Assembly: GCA_037042915.1 (NCBI GenBank)
Contig: CM073203.1
Span: 3,152,105 to 3,216,104, forward strand
Direction of reading: 5' to 3'
Origin: Auricularia sp. M13
Taxonomy: Eukaryota > Basidiomycota > Agaricomycetes > Auriculariales > Auriculariaceae
DNA: 64,000 nucleotides
Below the pieces are notes generated by a model, which worked only from the letters and a program-made list of their open reading frames with translations, was not told the origin of the DNA and did not search any database. The position numbers were made by a program, and so were the translations under genes. Shown here piece after piece: positions 45,282-56,131 of this stretch; within the stretch, counting starts at the first letter, position 1; every line of letters starts with the position of its first letter.

Positions 45282-46398
45282 TATTATGGGCGCGCTGCAC
45301 ATAGGCGACAACTTTTCGCCGGTGGCGCATCTCAACGCCCCGGCGCTGAAACATTTGACTTACGACTGCCGCCATAACACTCGGCGACATACGCTTGAAT
45401 TTCCGAAGGACTGGGGCGCAAAACATGCACCAGGTCTAGAAACCCTCGACCTGCTAGGCGTCAAATTGCCTGCCGATCTTTTGCCATTCCCGGCTCTTCG
45501 TACACTTCACGTGTCCGTTCCATCCCAGACAACACTAAACGCGCCATTCTTCGAGCTTTTCCCGAAGCTGACGAGGCTGGAGCTCTCTGGAATCACTCAG
45601 AACTCGCTATCGATGCTGCTTCAGCTGCCGTCGTCTCTCAATACCATCCTCCTGAGCTGCGCTTCTCTGATCATCGACTATGCCCAATTCCTACAGAATC
45701 TCGAATCCTCGAGAATACGGGAGCTTTCTATCGGTGGCGCGGTGACATGTACCAACGCCCTTGAAACATTCATACAAGAGCCGTCAGATGTCCGGACGCT
45801 GGACACAGGCTGGGGCTACCAACTACATCTGCGGGATACCGAGCGACATTGGACCATATCTTGCGGTACGACCTTTATCACTCTGAGGTCATATGCCGGC
45901 AATCTGGACCTCCTGCGCCACTTCACCGCCCTGGAGCTCCCGCTGGCAGATATCTGGCGACTTCATCAAGAGATGAGAGGCTGGGATAGGCGGCTTCCCG
46001 CGCTGCGTTCTCTCACGCTGTCGCTCAACTACCCAGATGCTCTGCTCCTCATTGACAGCTATAGGGACATCGGCATATCAGGAATCCACATGCCCGTCTT
46101 GGAGTCCCACACGTTCAACCTGATAAAGTGCGGGCCAGTCGACTCGCTTGTGTACATCATCTCGCGCATTGTGCCGATTCTGCTGCCCCCGCTGCTTTCG
46201 AACGCACTGCGCCCGCTTCCGAGCATTTACATCCAGCACGACCGCTGGGACAGCTGGTCGCGTGCGGACGTCGCGCAGCTCCTTCCTCTCGCAGAGCGCG
46301 TCGTTGTGGGCAATGAGTATGTTCCTGCGTCGCCCTCGCGAGTATTCACGGCGGAAATGGAGCCTGCAGATATTGATGACACCAATGTATCTATTTGA
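45282..46398 (+). pseudogene. 5'-truncated duplicate of the F-box gene
   Basis: Copies 27,380-28,496 with only scattered substitutions (a few change amino acids, for example Leu to His near 46,109) and no frameshift. It begins inside the gene at about residue 164, so the start, the intron and the F-box are missing. An in-frame extension to about 45,193 exists but comes from unrelated DNA. Without an F-box it cannot act as an SCF adaptor; treat it as a duplicated fragment. Confidence 0.85.
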
Positions 46399-46572
46399 AT
46401 TTGTTCCTAGAAAGCTGCCGTTCACTGTATTTTCTCAATTGCACCGCAGAACAAAAAAGCGCGGCAACGGCTGCGATTTGCTGGCCCATCGCGGACACGA
46501 CGACGGGCGCGCGCTTCTTCCGAGAACGCGACGTACCGTACGGCGCGCTAAGATTCACCTGGGCGCAGCACA

Positions 46573-47653
46573 TCAATGATCAAGCTCAAGAACGGAAAGG
46601 AAGAGTCTGGACGTACGTGGTTGCTCATCTCCGTCGACAAGGTCAACGATAACGTCCCTTGTACACCGGTCTGCGATCTGCACTCGCCTTGCCAACCGCG
46701 TGAGTCCCCGCAAGTCGACCTCCTGGTCGCGGAGACGTTCAGCGTGATTCAACTCCATCCGAAAAACGTCGAGCCGCGGCCGAGGGAGCAGGAGCGGGAT
46801 GGCGGTAGGGAGCGTGGTTGCAATGCACGTCGCCTCAAGCGGCAGGCTCCCCTTCACGGTCAGCGTCGTCAGCTGCGCGGCGTGGATGGGCGAATGATGC
46901 GTGAGATGTTCAGGTTGCACGCTGCGGAGGTCCGCGTCTCTGTAAGTCGTGGCGGTGAGATGGCGGAGCGACGGGAGTGCCCTATCCCAGGCGAGGGTGT
47001 CGGCGCAGAGATTGACAAGGTCGGACATCGTTATCGTGAGGGACGCAAGCCGATCCAGGGAGCGCAGAAACGGATGATACTGCGCGTCCCACCATGCACT
47101 GTGTTTGTAGTGAAGGTCGTACATCATGCTGCTGTCAGGCGCTTCGAGCGTTACGATGCCGCTGGGTGAGACGGTCAGAGACCATGTCCCTGAGACCTTC
47201 GTCGCAAAAGCTTGGACGGTGTGGGCGGCTGGCCCAACGAGAGGAGTCGGAGGGACTCGCGGCGGGAGGTGCACGATGGCGGGAGGCAACCAATGTATAA
47301 CAACGGGACCAATACATGCCTTGTGTATCCTACGGTGGGAGCGGCCCGACTAATGCTCCCGGGCCGCTCACAACGGTATTTGGGATTTCCAGCGCGCCAT
47401 GGCCGACGAAGTTCAGACTCGCATGGCCCGTCCGGTTCATCAGGAACGCGGAGAAGTCGACAGCGGCCCGGAGCACAACGTCGGTAACGGTGGGAGGCAA
47501 ACCGGGGAGGAGAGACAGAGTTTCATCGCTGAGGCCCTGGAGCTCCAGCGATACGAGGCATGGAAATACCTCGAACAGGCGGGAAAGCCCAACACGGCTG
47601 GAAGCGCCGATGGCCTCCGCATGATGAACACTCCCGCACAACTTGCGCACGGA
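46573..47653 (-). pseudogene. Duplicate of the 348-aa F-box-family gene, interrupted by a 153-bp insertion
   Basis: Matches 28,671-29,594 with high identity. At 47,220 the frame is broken by an inserted 153-bp element and resumes at 47,377. Similarity to copy 1 stops at 47,653, within the N-terminal coding region, so the original start is also lost. Confidence 0.85.
47216..47376. mobile_element. 153-bp insertion with target duplication (solo-LTR- or MITE-like)
   Basis: Present in the duplicate gene but absent from the matching place in copy 1 (near 29,318), which gives an empty-site comparison. The insert 47,220-47,372 begins TGTGGGCGGC and ends GCCGCTCACA (inverted ends), and ACGG flanks it on both sides (47,216-47,219 and 47,373-47,376). 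Read with a 5-bp duplication (ACGGT), the insert is 152 bp. TG...CA ends fit a very short solo LTR; a MITE is the alternative. Confidence 0.8.
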
Positions 47654-48599
47654 TACAGCGCGTCCTTGAACCGGCGAGCGGGCGGACGCGCTGTGTGCTG
47701 CATCTTCGTCACATACAGACTGTGCTATCGCGTACAGCAAATCAGTTGGTGCGCGCGCGGTGAAAAAGTAGCGAGCGCTGTAGTGATGGTTACGGACAAG
47801 GAGAGGAGCGGAGTTCCGACGCGCGTCCAACCTGAGCTCCGAGTGCGGGAGGAGTTTCCGCAATGTGACAGACATTAGTTTCGTTGATGGAATGCTGACT
47901 CGCGCAGCCTCTCGCGCAGCCGTTGTAGCATTTCTTGGATTCCTACAGCGGCATCTCACCAAAATGCCGTTGCCTCCCACAACTCGACGTTTTGATTAGC
48001 AATAGGTAGCACTGCCCCGTTTATCGAGCTCTGATACATATAAACATACAGTCACGCGCAGTGGCGCACCGTCTCGGATGTTTGGCTCTGAAAGACGATT
48101 TTGTAGTGCGTCCGGGCGGTCGCGCAGGACCGCCGCATCGCATGCGGAGGCGACTGCAAGCGATGCAAGGAAAATGATAACCGCATCTTGCAGCTGGAGG
48201 CTACCGTCGAGGCTTTGAATGCGAGGATGAGGTCGAGAGCGCTCGCCGGCGGGATGTAGCGTCGCCCGAAGGATTCGCGCGCGCGCCGTCCCGTCTTATC
48301 CAACCTCGCGCAGGATGCCGCGTTGCGAGGCGATGCCATTTCAGACTGGTGCAACAGTCAGCAGGAAGTTTAAAAGAGAAGAAGAAGAGGCATACCTGGC
48401 AACCCGGCATAATCTCGCAGTGCATCCTCCGCCGCGCGCGCCCAAGCCAGGCTCGGGTATCCGAGAGCAAGTCCAGCGCGAGGTGCGCTGGAGCGCCCAT
48501 GTTCCGCAAGTCCAGACCGACGTCTTGAAGGTCAGGCGACAGGCGACTCGACGCGCGCGTCAGATGTACGCCCGCAGAGCGGATCGAGCGTCCAAAACT
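47654..48599. other. Spacer between duplicated blocks, no recognised gene
   Basis: Corresponds in position to 29,595-34,199 of copy 1 but is only ~0.95 kb and not similar to it. An open plus-strand frame, 48,315-49,010, is Arg/Ala-rich with no domain and continues into the repeat. Confidence 0.45.
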
Positions 48600-50786
48600 C
48601 GAGGCTGCAGACGCCGTCGATTGCGCGGCGCGCTCGGACGCGGTTGCGCCTTCGCCTGCTCCCACAGTCGTTGGAAGCTCGAGTTCGACGTGCCACCCAA
48701 GGCGCGCGCGCGACGGAGCGCCGCCCAGGACCAGCGCGCGATGGCGGAGGTTCGACGAGACTGGCACACGCCCTTGCCACGCACCCGCGGGCAATGCACC
48801 TGCATCTCTTTCGCGCGGCGAAAGCGAACGCCAGAGCAGGCGCGGGCGGTAGCGAATGCCGGAGATCGCGCGTGCAGCAGCGGGCGATGGAGCGAGCGCG
48901 AGAATTTGAACGAGCAACCTGCGCCGCGGCCAAAGCAGCGACCTCGGCGGTGCACGCGCAGGCAAGAAGTTGGCGGCGCCGGGCGCGATGAAGTGGGCGC
49001 AGTGGCGTAGGACGATGTGTGTTTAGAGGTACGTTCGCCGCGTCGAGATATCACGGCCGTGCCGCTGACGCCGCGCGCGCCCGGCTCGGTGACCCGCGTC
49101 GCTAGCTGCGCGCCGAGGGTAGAAGTGTCAGAGCAATGTCGTCGGTCCCGCTGTATCGGAGGCGATGAGCAAGAGCAGCGGAGGCGCGGGCAGACGATTG
49201 ATATGGCGCGCGTGTAGGCGCGTTCCGTCCAAAAGGGTCAGAACGCCTGGCTCGCAGTCTGGGGGGCGTATGGGTCGCAGTTACGACGGCGGGCAGGAGC
49301 GCCCTGCATTATGACACGGCTTGACCAGACGGCCGTTGGCCATTAAAGCGAGCGGGCGAAGGGCAGATCGCGTGCGCGCCCACGTAGATTTGATGCATCA
49401 CTGCTGCTGCGCCTGCAGAGCTCCTGAAATTTGGCATCGCGGCCCAACCAACTGCTGGACGATCGCGGTGCCGTCGCGGGTGTATGAACGTTGTATACGA
49501 CGTCGAGCTGTTCTGACCTATCCGCCTGGTCTGCCACCCGCCCAACTCGTGCCGAGGACGACGACAACGGCGCGCGAGCGCAGATTTTACGGGAAGATCG
49601 CGCAATCACGACGCGGCATCACGCGTGGGTGTCCCTGGGCGGACGCAGGGACGAATACGTCTCTGCCAAAGACGCAAGCCCGGCGTGCGCGCAGTGTGCA
49701 TGGCACAATCTAGCCAGGAACGTGCACCGCGGCTGTATGGGCGTCTAGAAGTCGCGCGCAGGAGCCTGACGAGATCTGGGCGCATGGGCGTCAGTACGAA
49801 CGGTTTCGCGAGATGTAGACGGACCGCACGCACCTTCGCGCGCTCAAGCGCTATATTCTACATCGGCAACCAGGCAGCATGGCATCGAGGGCCGTAGAGT
49901 GCGAAGCGTTGTAAGGCCTGCATGGACTGCGCAAGTTTTTAGAATTAAATCTTGTAGGGTGCAAAGTAACCCGACGTACGAGGCGCGCAACACCGAACTT
50001 CAAGGGCTGGTTTAAACGATCTGGTCCTCTGGCCGGGCGAAGCTGGTAATAGGCCAGCACCATAACGCGCATGACTGGGATGGCCGTGCGAGCCCGTCTG
50101 GGCACCCGTTGAGGCGCGACGAGCCGTTCATATTGCAAAGTCGCGTTCGCAGTCGCCTGAACTGTAGGAATACTATAATTAGTAACGGTAACGCGCCTAA
50201 CGCCAACAAAACGGACAGTAGGTAGAAATGCTTCGATGGGGCGAGTACGCGCGCCGGTCGTTGTCCTGCTCGTCACGGTCAGAGCCAAGATGCGCAGCGG
50301 AGTTTCGGCCCGGGACGCGCCAGCCTCGAACGCGTCTTACAACACCGTCCCGACTCCCGCTCATGCAAAAATCATATATAAAACTTATGCAAGCTCGGAA
50401 TCGTGCTCTGCATTCCAATCGAAGCATTGCAAATTGGACTGAAGTTGGAACCGCGTTTCGGGCATTCCTGTCAGCAGCTCAGCTCGCCGACCATTGAATC
50501 TTGATGACTTTCCACAAGGGGCATGCTTAGATCGCTTCTCAGCGTCCAGTAAGCAGTATGGCGTGATGGGTGCCGTTTTTCATACGAATCGGCAGACAAC
50601 TGGGTTAATCGGACTGCGGACGCATTAGTTGCGAGAGGGCGTGCCGAAGAAGTATCAGAGTGCACCAGTTGAGCGGTTCATGACTTCCGCGTGTAGCACG
50701 CTACTGAGGGTCCGCTCCGAGGAGGAGCGCCCTGTAGACCGCGAGGAGACGATGTGAGCAGATGATGAGAGCGAAGGCGGCAGTGC
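48600..50786 (+). repeat. GC-rich segmental duplication, copy 2, left part
   Basis: Matches about 34,200-36,300 of copy 1, ending near the shared GATGATGAGAGC (50,761-50,772). The Ngaro-like element begins at 50,787. Confidence 0.8.
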
Positions 50787-50958
50787 CGCGGGTCTGCAGT
50801 GAAGTGAGGGACGAGTGTAGCTGCAGAGCTAGGTCTGCGTTAGAGTGGTAATTTAGCGTTGTTCTTCTCTCATCGCGACCGCCACTTCCGCAACTGTCAG
50901 AAGCATTGTCTCACAGCCTGACTGTTCTGCCAGTGCTCAGCTCCATCAAATTTGCAAC
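50787..50958 (+). repeat. Split direct repeat A1
   Basis: Runs from GCGGGTCTGCAG to CATCAAATTTGCAAC. The second copy is 55,755-55,926, with a G/C difference seen near the TGTTCTSCCAG position. The Gag ATG follows 3 bases later, so A1 probably carries the promoter. Confidence 0.9.
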
Positions 50959-50961
50959 ATT

Positions 50962-52332
50962 ATGTCGGACATACAGCCAGAGATGCCAAATCTCGGACTG
51001 GACCCTCGACTGGAGCCTGAGCCGAACTACGGCCACATTCGCTACTCAGACATGCTTACGGCGCACGGAGGTACTCGCGAAGGCGCTATCGAGCACTTCC
51101 TGGCCCTTTGGCGCGAGGACCGCGACGAGCGCGCCGCTGAATGGGACGCCCAGAAGGCCGCAGCGGAAGAGGAGCGCCTAGCTCGTGAGGACGCCCGCCG
51201 ACGGGAGGAATCGGACGCTAGAGCTCGTCAGGAGGCGGAGGCGGGGGCCGAGCGTCTACAAGCCGAGAAGAAACGTCCGAAGGCACCCGAGATGGTCACC
51301 AACGCCCTGGCACCGGCGGCAGTGCAAGTCGCGCCGTCTACCTACGCGCGCAAGAAGCTCCGAGAATATGAGTACATCGAGTTGTACTGGTTTCATCCAC
51401 TCAAGTGTGCGGAAGCGACTTTTTCCGCTCGGGACTCGGACAAGACATTCGATCTCATTTCCAACGCGGACGGCCATATCTCCTTCGCTCCCGCGACCCT
51501 GAAAGGCAGCAAGACGCCTGTGAAGGGAGACCACGAGCTCACGTGGTCTGAGGTCTCGCTCATTAAGCCTATATTCCTCCGAACTGCGGCAGAGGTTGGA
51601 TGGAAGGACGACTTGATCCAGGCTCACATCAACCTTTTCACTGCTCTGGAGGTCGACCCGGAGCGCTACAAGGAGTACGGGGACGAGATCATTGTCCGAT
51701 ACCTGGCAGACGTCTGCAAGGAATGGCACCGACTGCATGAGGAGAAGAAGCCGGTCTTCAATCTCGGCGTGATCGTCGAGGAGCGCATGCGTAACGCTGA
51801 TTGGGCCGTGCTTCGCAAACATATCGTGGCTGAAGGCTCCGGCAGGGCTGCCCCGCCCCCACCGATAGTCGAGCGCCGCTCAGAGCGCAGGGGCTACCGC
51901 TCGAGGTCGCGCTCGGCATCACCTGAGCGCCGGCGGTCCGGTTCATCATCGCGAGGCTCTCGCGGGACCAGATATGATGTGCGCGATGACCGCCGGTCGT
52001 CCGGCCAGTCTTTTCGCGACGACGCACGCTCGGAGCGGGGCCGTGGAGCCTGCGTCGTATGCCTTGGCCGCCACCAGCACGATGTTCGTCGCTGCAACGG
52101 GCCAACTTTCCACGGCAGCGCGCAGCCCACTCTCTGCTTTCGCACAGGGCAGCGTTTCGACCAGCTGCTCGCTCGCATTACCGGCGACCTCATCTGCTTG
52201 CATTTCAACCTTGAACGAGGCTGCAACGAGCACGCCCGGACCGGCACCCGCCCTCACGGGGCTCACAGGTGCTCCGGTTGCGGCAAGGCCGATCACGGCG
52301 CTCAGAAATGCACTCTTGCAGCGTCAGCATAA
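50962..52332 (+). CDS. Ngaro-like Gag protein (456 aa)
   Basis: ATG at 50,962 directly after repeat A1. The N-terminal third is Glu/Arg-rich with a predicted coiled coil (about residues 45-110). The middle is a compact domain with aromatic residues (YEYIELYWFHPL onward). An Arg/Ser-rich stretch at about 300-350 precedes a CCHC-type knuckle, CSGCGKADHGAQKC, near the C-terminus. These are the expected parts of a retrotransposon nucleocapsid-like protein. The reverse-transcriptase frame overlaps the end in the +1 phase. Confidence 0.8.
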   Translation: MSDIQPEMPNLGLDPRLEPEPNYGHIRYSDMLTAHGGTREGAIEHFLALWREDRDERAAEWDAQKAAAEEERLAREDARRREESDARARQEAEAGAERLQAEKKRPKAPEMVTNALAPAAVQVAPSTYARKKLREYEYIELYWFHPLKCAEATFSARDSDKTFDLISNADGHISFAPATLKGSKTPVKGDHELTWSEVSLIKPIFLRTAAEVGWKDDLIQAHINLFTALEVDPERYKEYGDEIIVRYLADVCKEWHRLHEEKKPVFNLGVIVEERMRNADWAVLRKHIVAEGSGRAAPPPPIVERRSERRGYRSRSRSASPERRRSGSSSRGSRGTRYDVRDDRRSSGQSFRDDARSERGRGACVVCLGRHQHDVRRCNGPTFHGSAQPTLCFRTGQRFDQLLARITGDLICLHFNLERGCNEHARTGTRPHGAHRCSGCGKADHGAQKCTLAASA

Positions 52333-54349
52333 ACCACACACTCCCCTCATCGCAGACGAGTGGGACAGCCTTCTTCATTCATCAGGACTCATCCGCTCCT
52401 ACCCATTTATTCCTAATGGCATCCGTTTTGGTTTCTCGCTCGGTATACAGCCTATCTCGCGTACTTTCACACCCGTTAATAGTGCAACTATTGCACTGCA
52501 CGCAGCTCACTTTGATGCCATTGTGGCGAAGGAGTTTGAGCGGGAGCGTTACCTCGGCCCATATACGAAGGCCGAGGTTGAATCTCTCATTGGTCCCTTT
52601 CAATCCTCGCCTCTTTCCCTTGTACCAAAGCCCCATAAACCAGATTCACTTCGGCTCGTCCAAAACCTATCCTTTCCATATCACCCTCACGACGGCATCT
52701 CATCTATCAATTCCACCATTGACTCATCTCTCTTTCCATGTACTTGGGGTTCATTCACTGTCGTCTGTCTCATCATTTCTATGCTTCCTCCTGGGTCCCA
52801 AGTTGCGTGCCGCGATATCAGCGAGGCCTTTCGTACCATCCCGCTGCATCCTTCGCAGTGGAACGGATGTGTCGTGCGGTTGTCCAACGACCATGACCTC
52901 TATGCCGTCGACACTTGCGCTATGTTTGGCTCGAGTTCATGCCCAGGCGTTCACGGCCATGTTGCAGACGCCGGTGCAGATCTCATGCGCTCAGCTGGCA
53001 TTGGCCCACTCACAAAGTGGGTCGATGATCACTGCTTCTTCCGCATACAGCGGCAGCACATTGACGATGTCAATCACCGCCGCCAGTCCGCGCGCGCGCG
53101 AATCTCTGGCCGGCAGCATGTCCGGGGACGTATCTGGTTCGCCGGTGGTACGCTCCCAGATGACACGGTGGAAGAGTTCGTCGAAGATTTCGCTTTTCCC
53201 TTGCTCGACCTTTCGTCTACCTCGCCGCGCTCGGAGGAGGATGCGTGCTTCTCGTACTGCTTCGCAGACATCGACGCCCTTTCCCACCGTCTGGGCTACG
53301 TCTGGAATACAGACAAAGACCTGCCCTTCGGTGCCTTGACCGTGTATGCGGGACTTCAGTGGGATCTGGAAGCACGCACAGTTGCTCTGCCGGCGGCCAA
53401 GCGGGAGAAGTACATCGCTGCTCTCTCCGTGTTCCGCGAGTCGCGGCGCCATGTCCTCAGTGACGTGGAGAAGCTGTACGGGAAGTTACTGCACGCATGC
53501 ACTGTCATTCCTGTGGGACGTGCCTACCTCACCCACCTGGAGGGCTTCCTTTCCCTCGCACACGACAGTCCTCATGTTCCACGCACCCCACACCGGGACA
53601 CACCCGAGGACCTTGACTGGTGGCTTGAACGCCTCTCAGACTCAGCCAGGTGCCAGCGGCGCATCCCCGTGCCCATCACTGTCCGTGACTTTAGCGCTTT
53701 CTCAGACGCAAGCTCGGGCTTTGGGGTCGCAGTCGTCATCGGAGGTTACTGGCGCGCCTGGCGCCTCATCGGCGCCTGGAAGTCCCAGGGACGAGATATT
53801 CAATGGGCAGAGGCTGTTGGCTTCGAGCTACTCGTCCGCGCTGTCACGTCTGGTTGCACGGAACCCTGCAGCTTCAAGGTCTTTGGCGATAATCAAGCCG
53901 TCGTCGAGGGTTGGCGCAAATACTCCAGCCACAACGTCGCTGTCAACCGCGTCTTCCGAAGGCTACATGAACATCTTGATGAAACACAGTTCAACGTCCA
54001 CGCTAGGTGTGTATGCACCGTGTCGAGCGCTCGTCGCTAACGGTGTGCAATGATACAAAGATACGTCGAGTGTATCTCAAACCCAGCGGACGGTCCCTCC
54101 CGTGGTCGCTGCCCTCCACTCTCAAAACTACTCCCTCCCATTGAGCTACCTGTCCAGCTCCAGCCCTTCCTCGCAGATATCAACGGCTCGGACGGCGGCA
54201 TTGTTCCCTGTATCACAGCTGAGCAGAAGCGGTTTGACACCACCGAGCTCAAGCGACGTGCAGAGTTCAACATTGCAACGGAACGCTGCGCGGACGCATG
54301 GCTCAACGACGAGCGATATTGGTGGACCGCCGACGCTGCGGACTGCTGA
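51974..54349 (+). CDS. Ngaro-like reverse transcriptase-RNase H (one intron)
   Basis: The frame is open from an ATG at 51,974, inside gag, but RT similarity begins only after the gag stop (about 52,340), so the true start is unknown. Motifs: LVPKPHKPDSLRLVQNLS, SQVACRDISEAFRTIPLHP, and the active site KWVDDHCFF. RNase H motifs FSDASSGFG, ELLVRAV and VFGDNQAVVEGW follow. The frame would stop near 54,040, but a 54-nt intron (54,007-54,060, GTGTGT...CTAAC...AAAG) restores HAR-YVECISNPADGPSRG, the usual end of this domain. A ~90-residue tail runs to the stop at 54,349 and overlaps the recombinase frame. Confidence 0.82.
54007..54060 (+). other. Intron 1 of the Ngaro-like element (RNase H region)
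   Basis: Donor GTGTGT, branch-like GCTAAC at 54,036-54,041, acceptor AAAG. Removing it joins the phase-2 codon AG|A and continues a conserved RNase H end. Unspliced, the protein stops at 54,040. Confidence 0.7.
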
Positions 54350-55568
54350 TATAGGTCCTCGCTTTGCACCCTACCCCACCAACCGTCCGCGCCCATACAG
54401 GCCGGGCCTCGTGCCTCTCCCATCGACCCTCCGTCCACACTGCACTGCACATGAGCGACTTCTGTCATGGAAGCCAGCCGTCTCTCCTCTGTTCCCGCAT
54501 GAGTCGCCTGAGGACCGCAAACGCATCCTGGACTTGCTCGCGCTGGGATTCAGTGACAGTACACTACAGACCTATGGCTCGGGCCTCCTCATCTACCACG
54601 TATTCTGTGACAGCCGCACTATCTCAGAGCCGCTCCGTGCACCTGCTTCGCGAGCGCTGATCTCGCTGTTCATCTCTGCCCTGGCCGGCGCCTACTCAGC
54701 CTCCGCCATTGGCAACTACATCTCTGGGCTGCGCGCTTGGCACACTATCAATCGCCTTGACTGGCAGGCAAACGACAGGGAGGTCGAGTTGCTAATCCGC
54801 GGTGCAACTGCTGCCGCTCCACCGTCCAAAGCACCTCGCCCGCCATTCACCGTTGACTTACTCCGCACGGTTCTGCAGCATCTCGACATGTCCAAACCGC
54901 TCGATGTGGCTGTCGCTGCCGCACTGACGTCTTGCTTCTGGGGAACAGCTCGTTTGGGCGAAATCGTGGTACCTAACGCGAAGATCGTGTTCCGCGCGAC
55001 CGAACATCTGACTCCCAACAACGTCACCAACCGTGTCGACCAGTATGGCAACGCGGTGACGGTGCTGCACCATCCCAGCACCAAATGCGCTCGTCTCCAT
55101 GGCGAAGACATTTACTTTGCTCCCCAGCCAGGTATCAAAGGCCTCGCCGTTTTTGTGCCGCTTGCGGCTGATTCTTAATTCCTGCTAGGTATCATCGACC
55201 CTTGCGCGGCGCTTCAGCGCCAGCTAGATGTGAACAGCCCACCCGTGGGCGTTCATCTCTTCGCCTATAAGGCATCGAAGAACAAGATGCTCCCTCTCAC
55301 GAGGGAGAAGTTTCTGTCCTGCCTCCGGAAGGCGGGTGCCGCTGCGGGTGTGGTCATTCCTCCCACTCATAGCATTAGGATTGGTTCAACGACGGAATAT
55401 CTACTCCGCGGTATGCCCTTTGATGTCATGCGCGCAAAAGGACGCTGGGCAAGCGACGCGTTCCTCAAGTACCTACGCAAGCACGCCGAGATCATGGCAC
55501 CTTACATCCATGCCAATCCGGACGTCCATTCTGAATTCACTAGGCTGGCAATGCCTCCTGTGCGATAG
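54102..55568 (+). CDS. Tyrosine recombinase of the Ngaro-like element (one intron)
   Basis: Two open stretches, to 55,178 and from about 55,190 to 55,568, join if a 57-nt intron (55,132-55,188) is removed, giving QPG-IIDPCAALQRQLDV. A core-binding domain (about 54,500-54,850) is followed by the catalytic domain: first Arg in WGTARLGEI, the H-x-x-R box in THSIRIG, and the nucleophile Tyr in IMAPYIHANP. All four catalytic residues are present. The enzyme would insert the circular DNA intermediate without a target duplication. No ATG opens the frame before the domain, so it may be translated as a fusion with the upstream ORF through another splice or shift; the start given is nominal. Confidence 0.8.
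55132..55188 (+). other. Intron 2 of the Ngaro-like element (recombinase)
   Basis: Donor GTATCA, acceptor GCTAG, phase 1. The unspliced frame has a stop at 55,176-55,178, and the H-x-x-R-Y half of the active site lies in the next exon. Splicing would therefore be required for an active enzyme. Confidence 0.65.
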
Positions 55569-55636
55569 TACGTCGCCCGCTCCTTCCTATTTGGGGGCTC
55601 TCGCTCGCTCGATGCGTCGCGTTGCTCCTTCATGTC

Positions 55637-55754
55637 GGGGAATCTTCGCTCACTATGCACATTGTTCCCCATAGATGCTCGCGGGCGAGCCGGAAAACCG
55701 CTTTGCGGTTTTCTCCCACACTGATGATTGGAGCGATGAGAACGGAAACACAGA
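55637..55754 (+). repeat. Split direct repeat B1
   Basis: Contains a strong hairpin, AAAACCGC-TTT-GCGGTTTT, and a GGGGAA...TTCCCC pair. It abuts A2 at 55,755. The second copy is 56,014-56,131. Confidence 0.9.
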
Positions 55755-55926
55755 CGCGGGTCTGCAGTGAAGTGAGGGACGAGTGTAGCTGCAGAGCTAG
55801 GTCTGCGTTAGAGTGGTAATTTAGCGTTGTTCTTCTCTCATCGCGACCGCCACTTCCGCAACTGTCAGAAGCATTGTCTCACAGCCTGACTGTTCTCCCA
55901 GTGCTCAGCTCCATCAAATTTGCAAC
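55755..55926 (+). repeat. Split direct repeat A2
   Basis: Second copy of A1. The direct B1-A2 junction is the sequence expected at the closed circle of the DNA intermediate. Confidence 0.9.
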
Positions 55927-56013
55927 CCACCCTCCGCTCCCCTCGCAAGTTTGATTCATCTGAGGTTTTGATTCTATTCTCACCGCTCAACGGGTTCCGA
56001 TGCGAGCCTCTAT

Positions 56014-56131
56014 GGGGAATCTTCGCTCACTATGCACATTGTTCCCCATAGATGCTCGCGGGCGAGCCGGAAAACCGCTTTGCGGTTTTCTCCCACACTG
56101 ATGATTGGAGCGATGAGAACGGAAACACAGA
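56014..56131 (+). repeat. Split direct repeat B2
   Basis: Second copy of B1 and the right end of the element. The 87 bases between A2 and B2 are unique. Confidence 0.9.

Larger units (their letters stand above)
50787..56131 (+). mobile_element. Ngaro/DIRS-like tyrosine-recombinase retrotransposon with split direct repeats
   Basis: Repeat A occurs at 50,787-50,958 and 55,755-55,926 (172 bp each). Repeat B occurs at 55,637-55,754 and 56,014-56,131 (118 bp each). The order A1-ORFs-B1-A2-B2, with B1 directly abutting A2, is the split-direct-repeat layout of Ngaro and PAT elements. The interior encodes Gag with a zinc knuckle, reverse transcriptase with RNase H, and a tyrosine recombinase with all four catalytic residues; no integrase, protease or methyltransferase is seen. 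Absence of the methyltransferase favours Ngaro. The repeats are nearly identical, so the insertion is fairly recent. It interrupts copy 2 of the GC-rich duplication. Confidence 0.9.

Noticed and set aside
48315-49010. 231-residue Arg-rich frame at the start of copy 2
   Set aside because: The matching region in copy 1 is not open in the same way, and competing frames are equally long.
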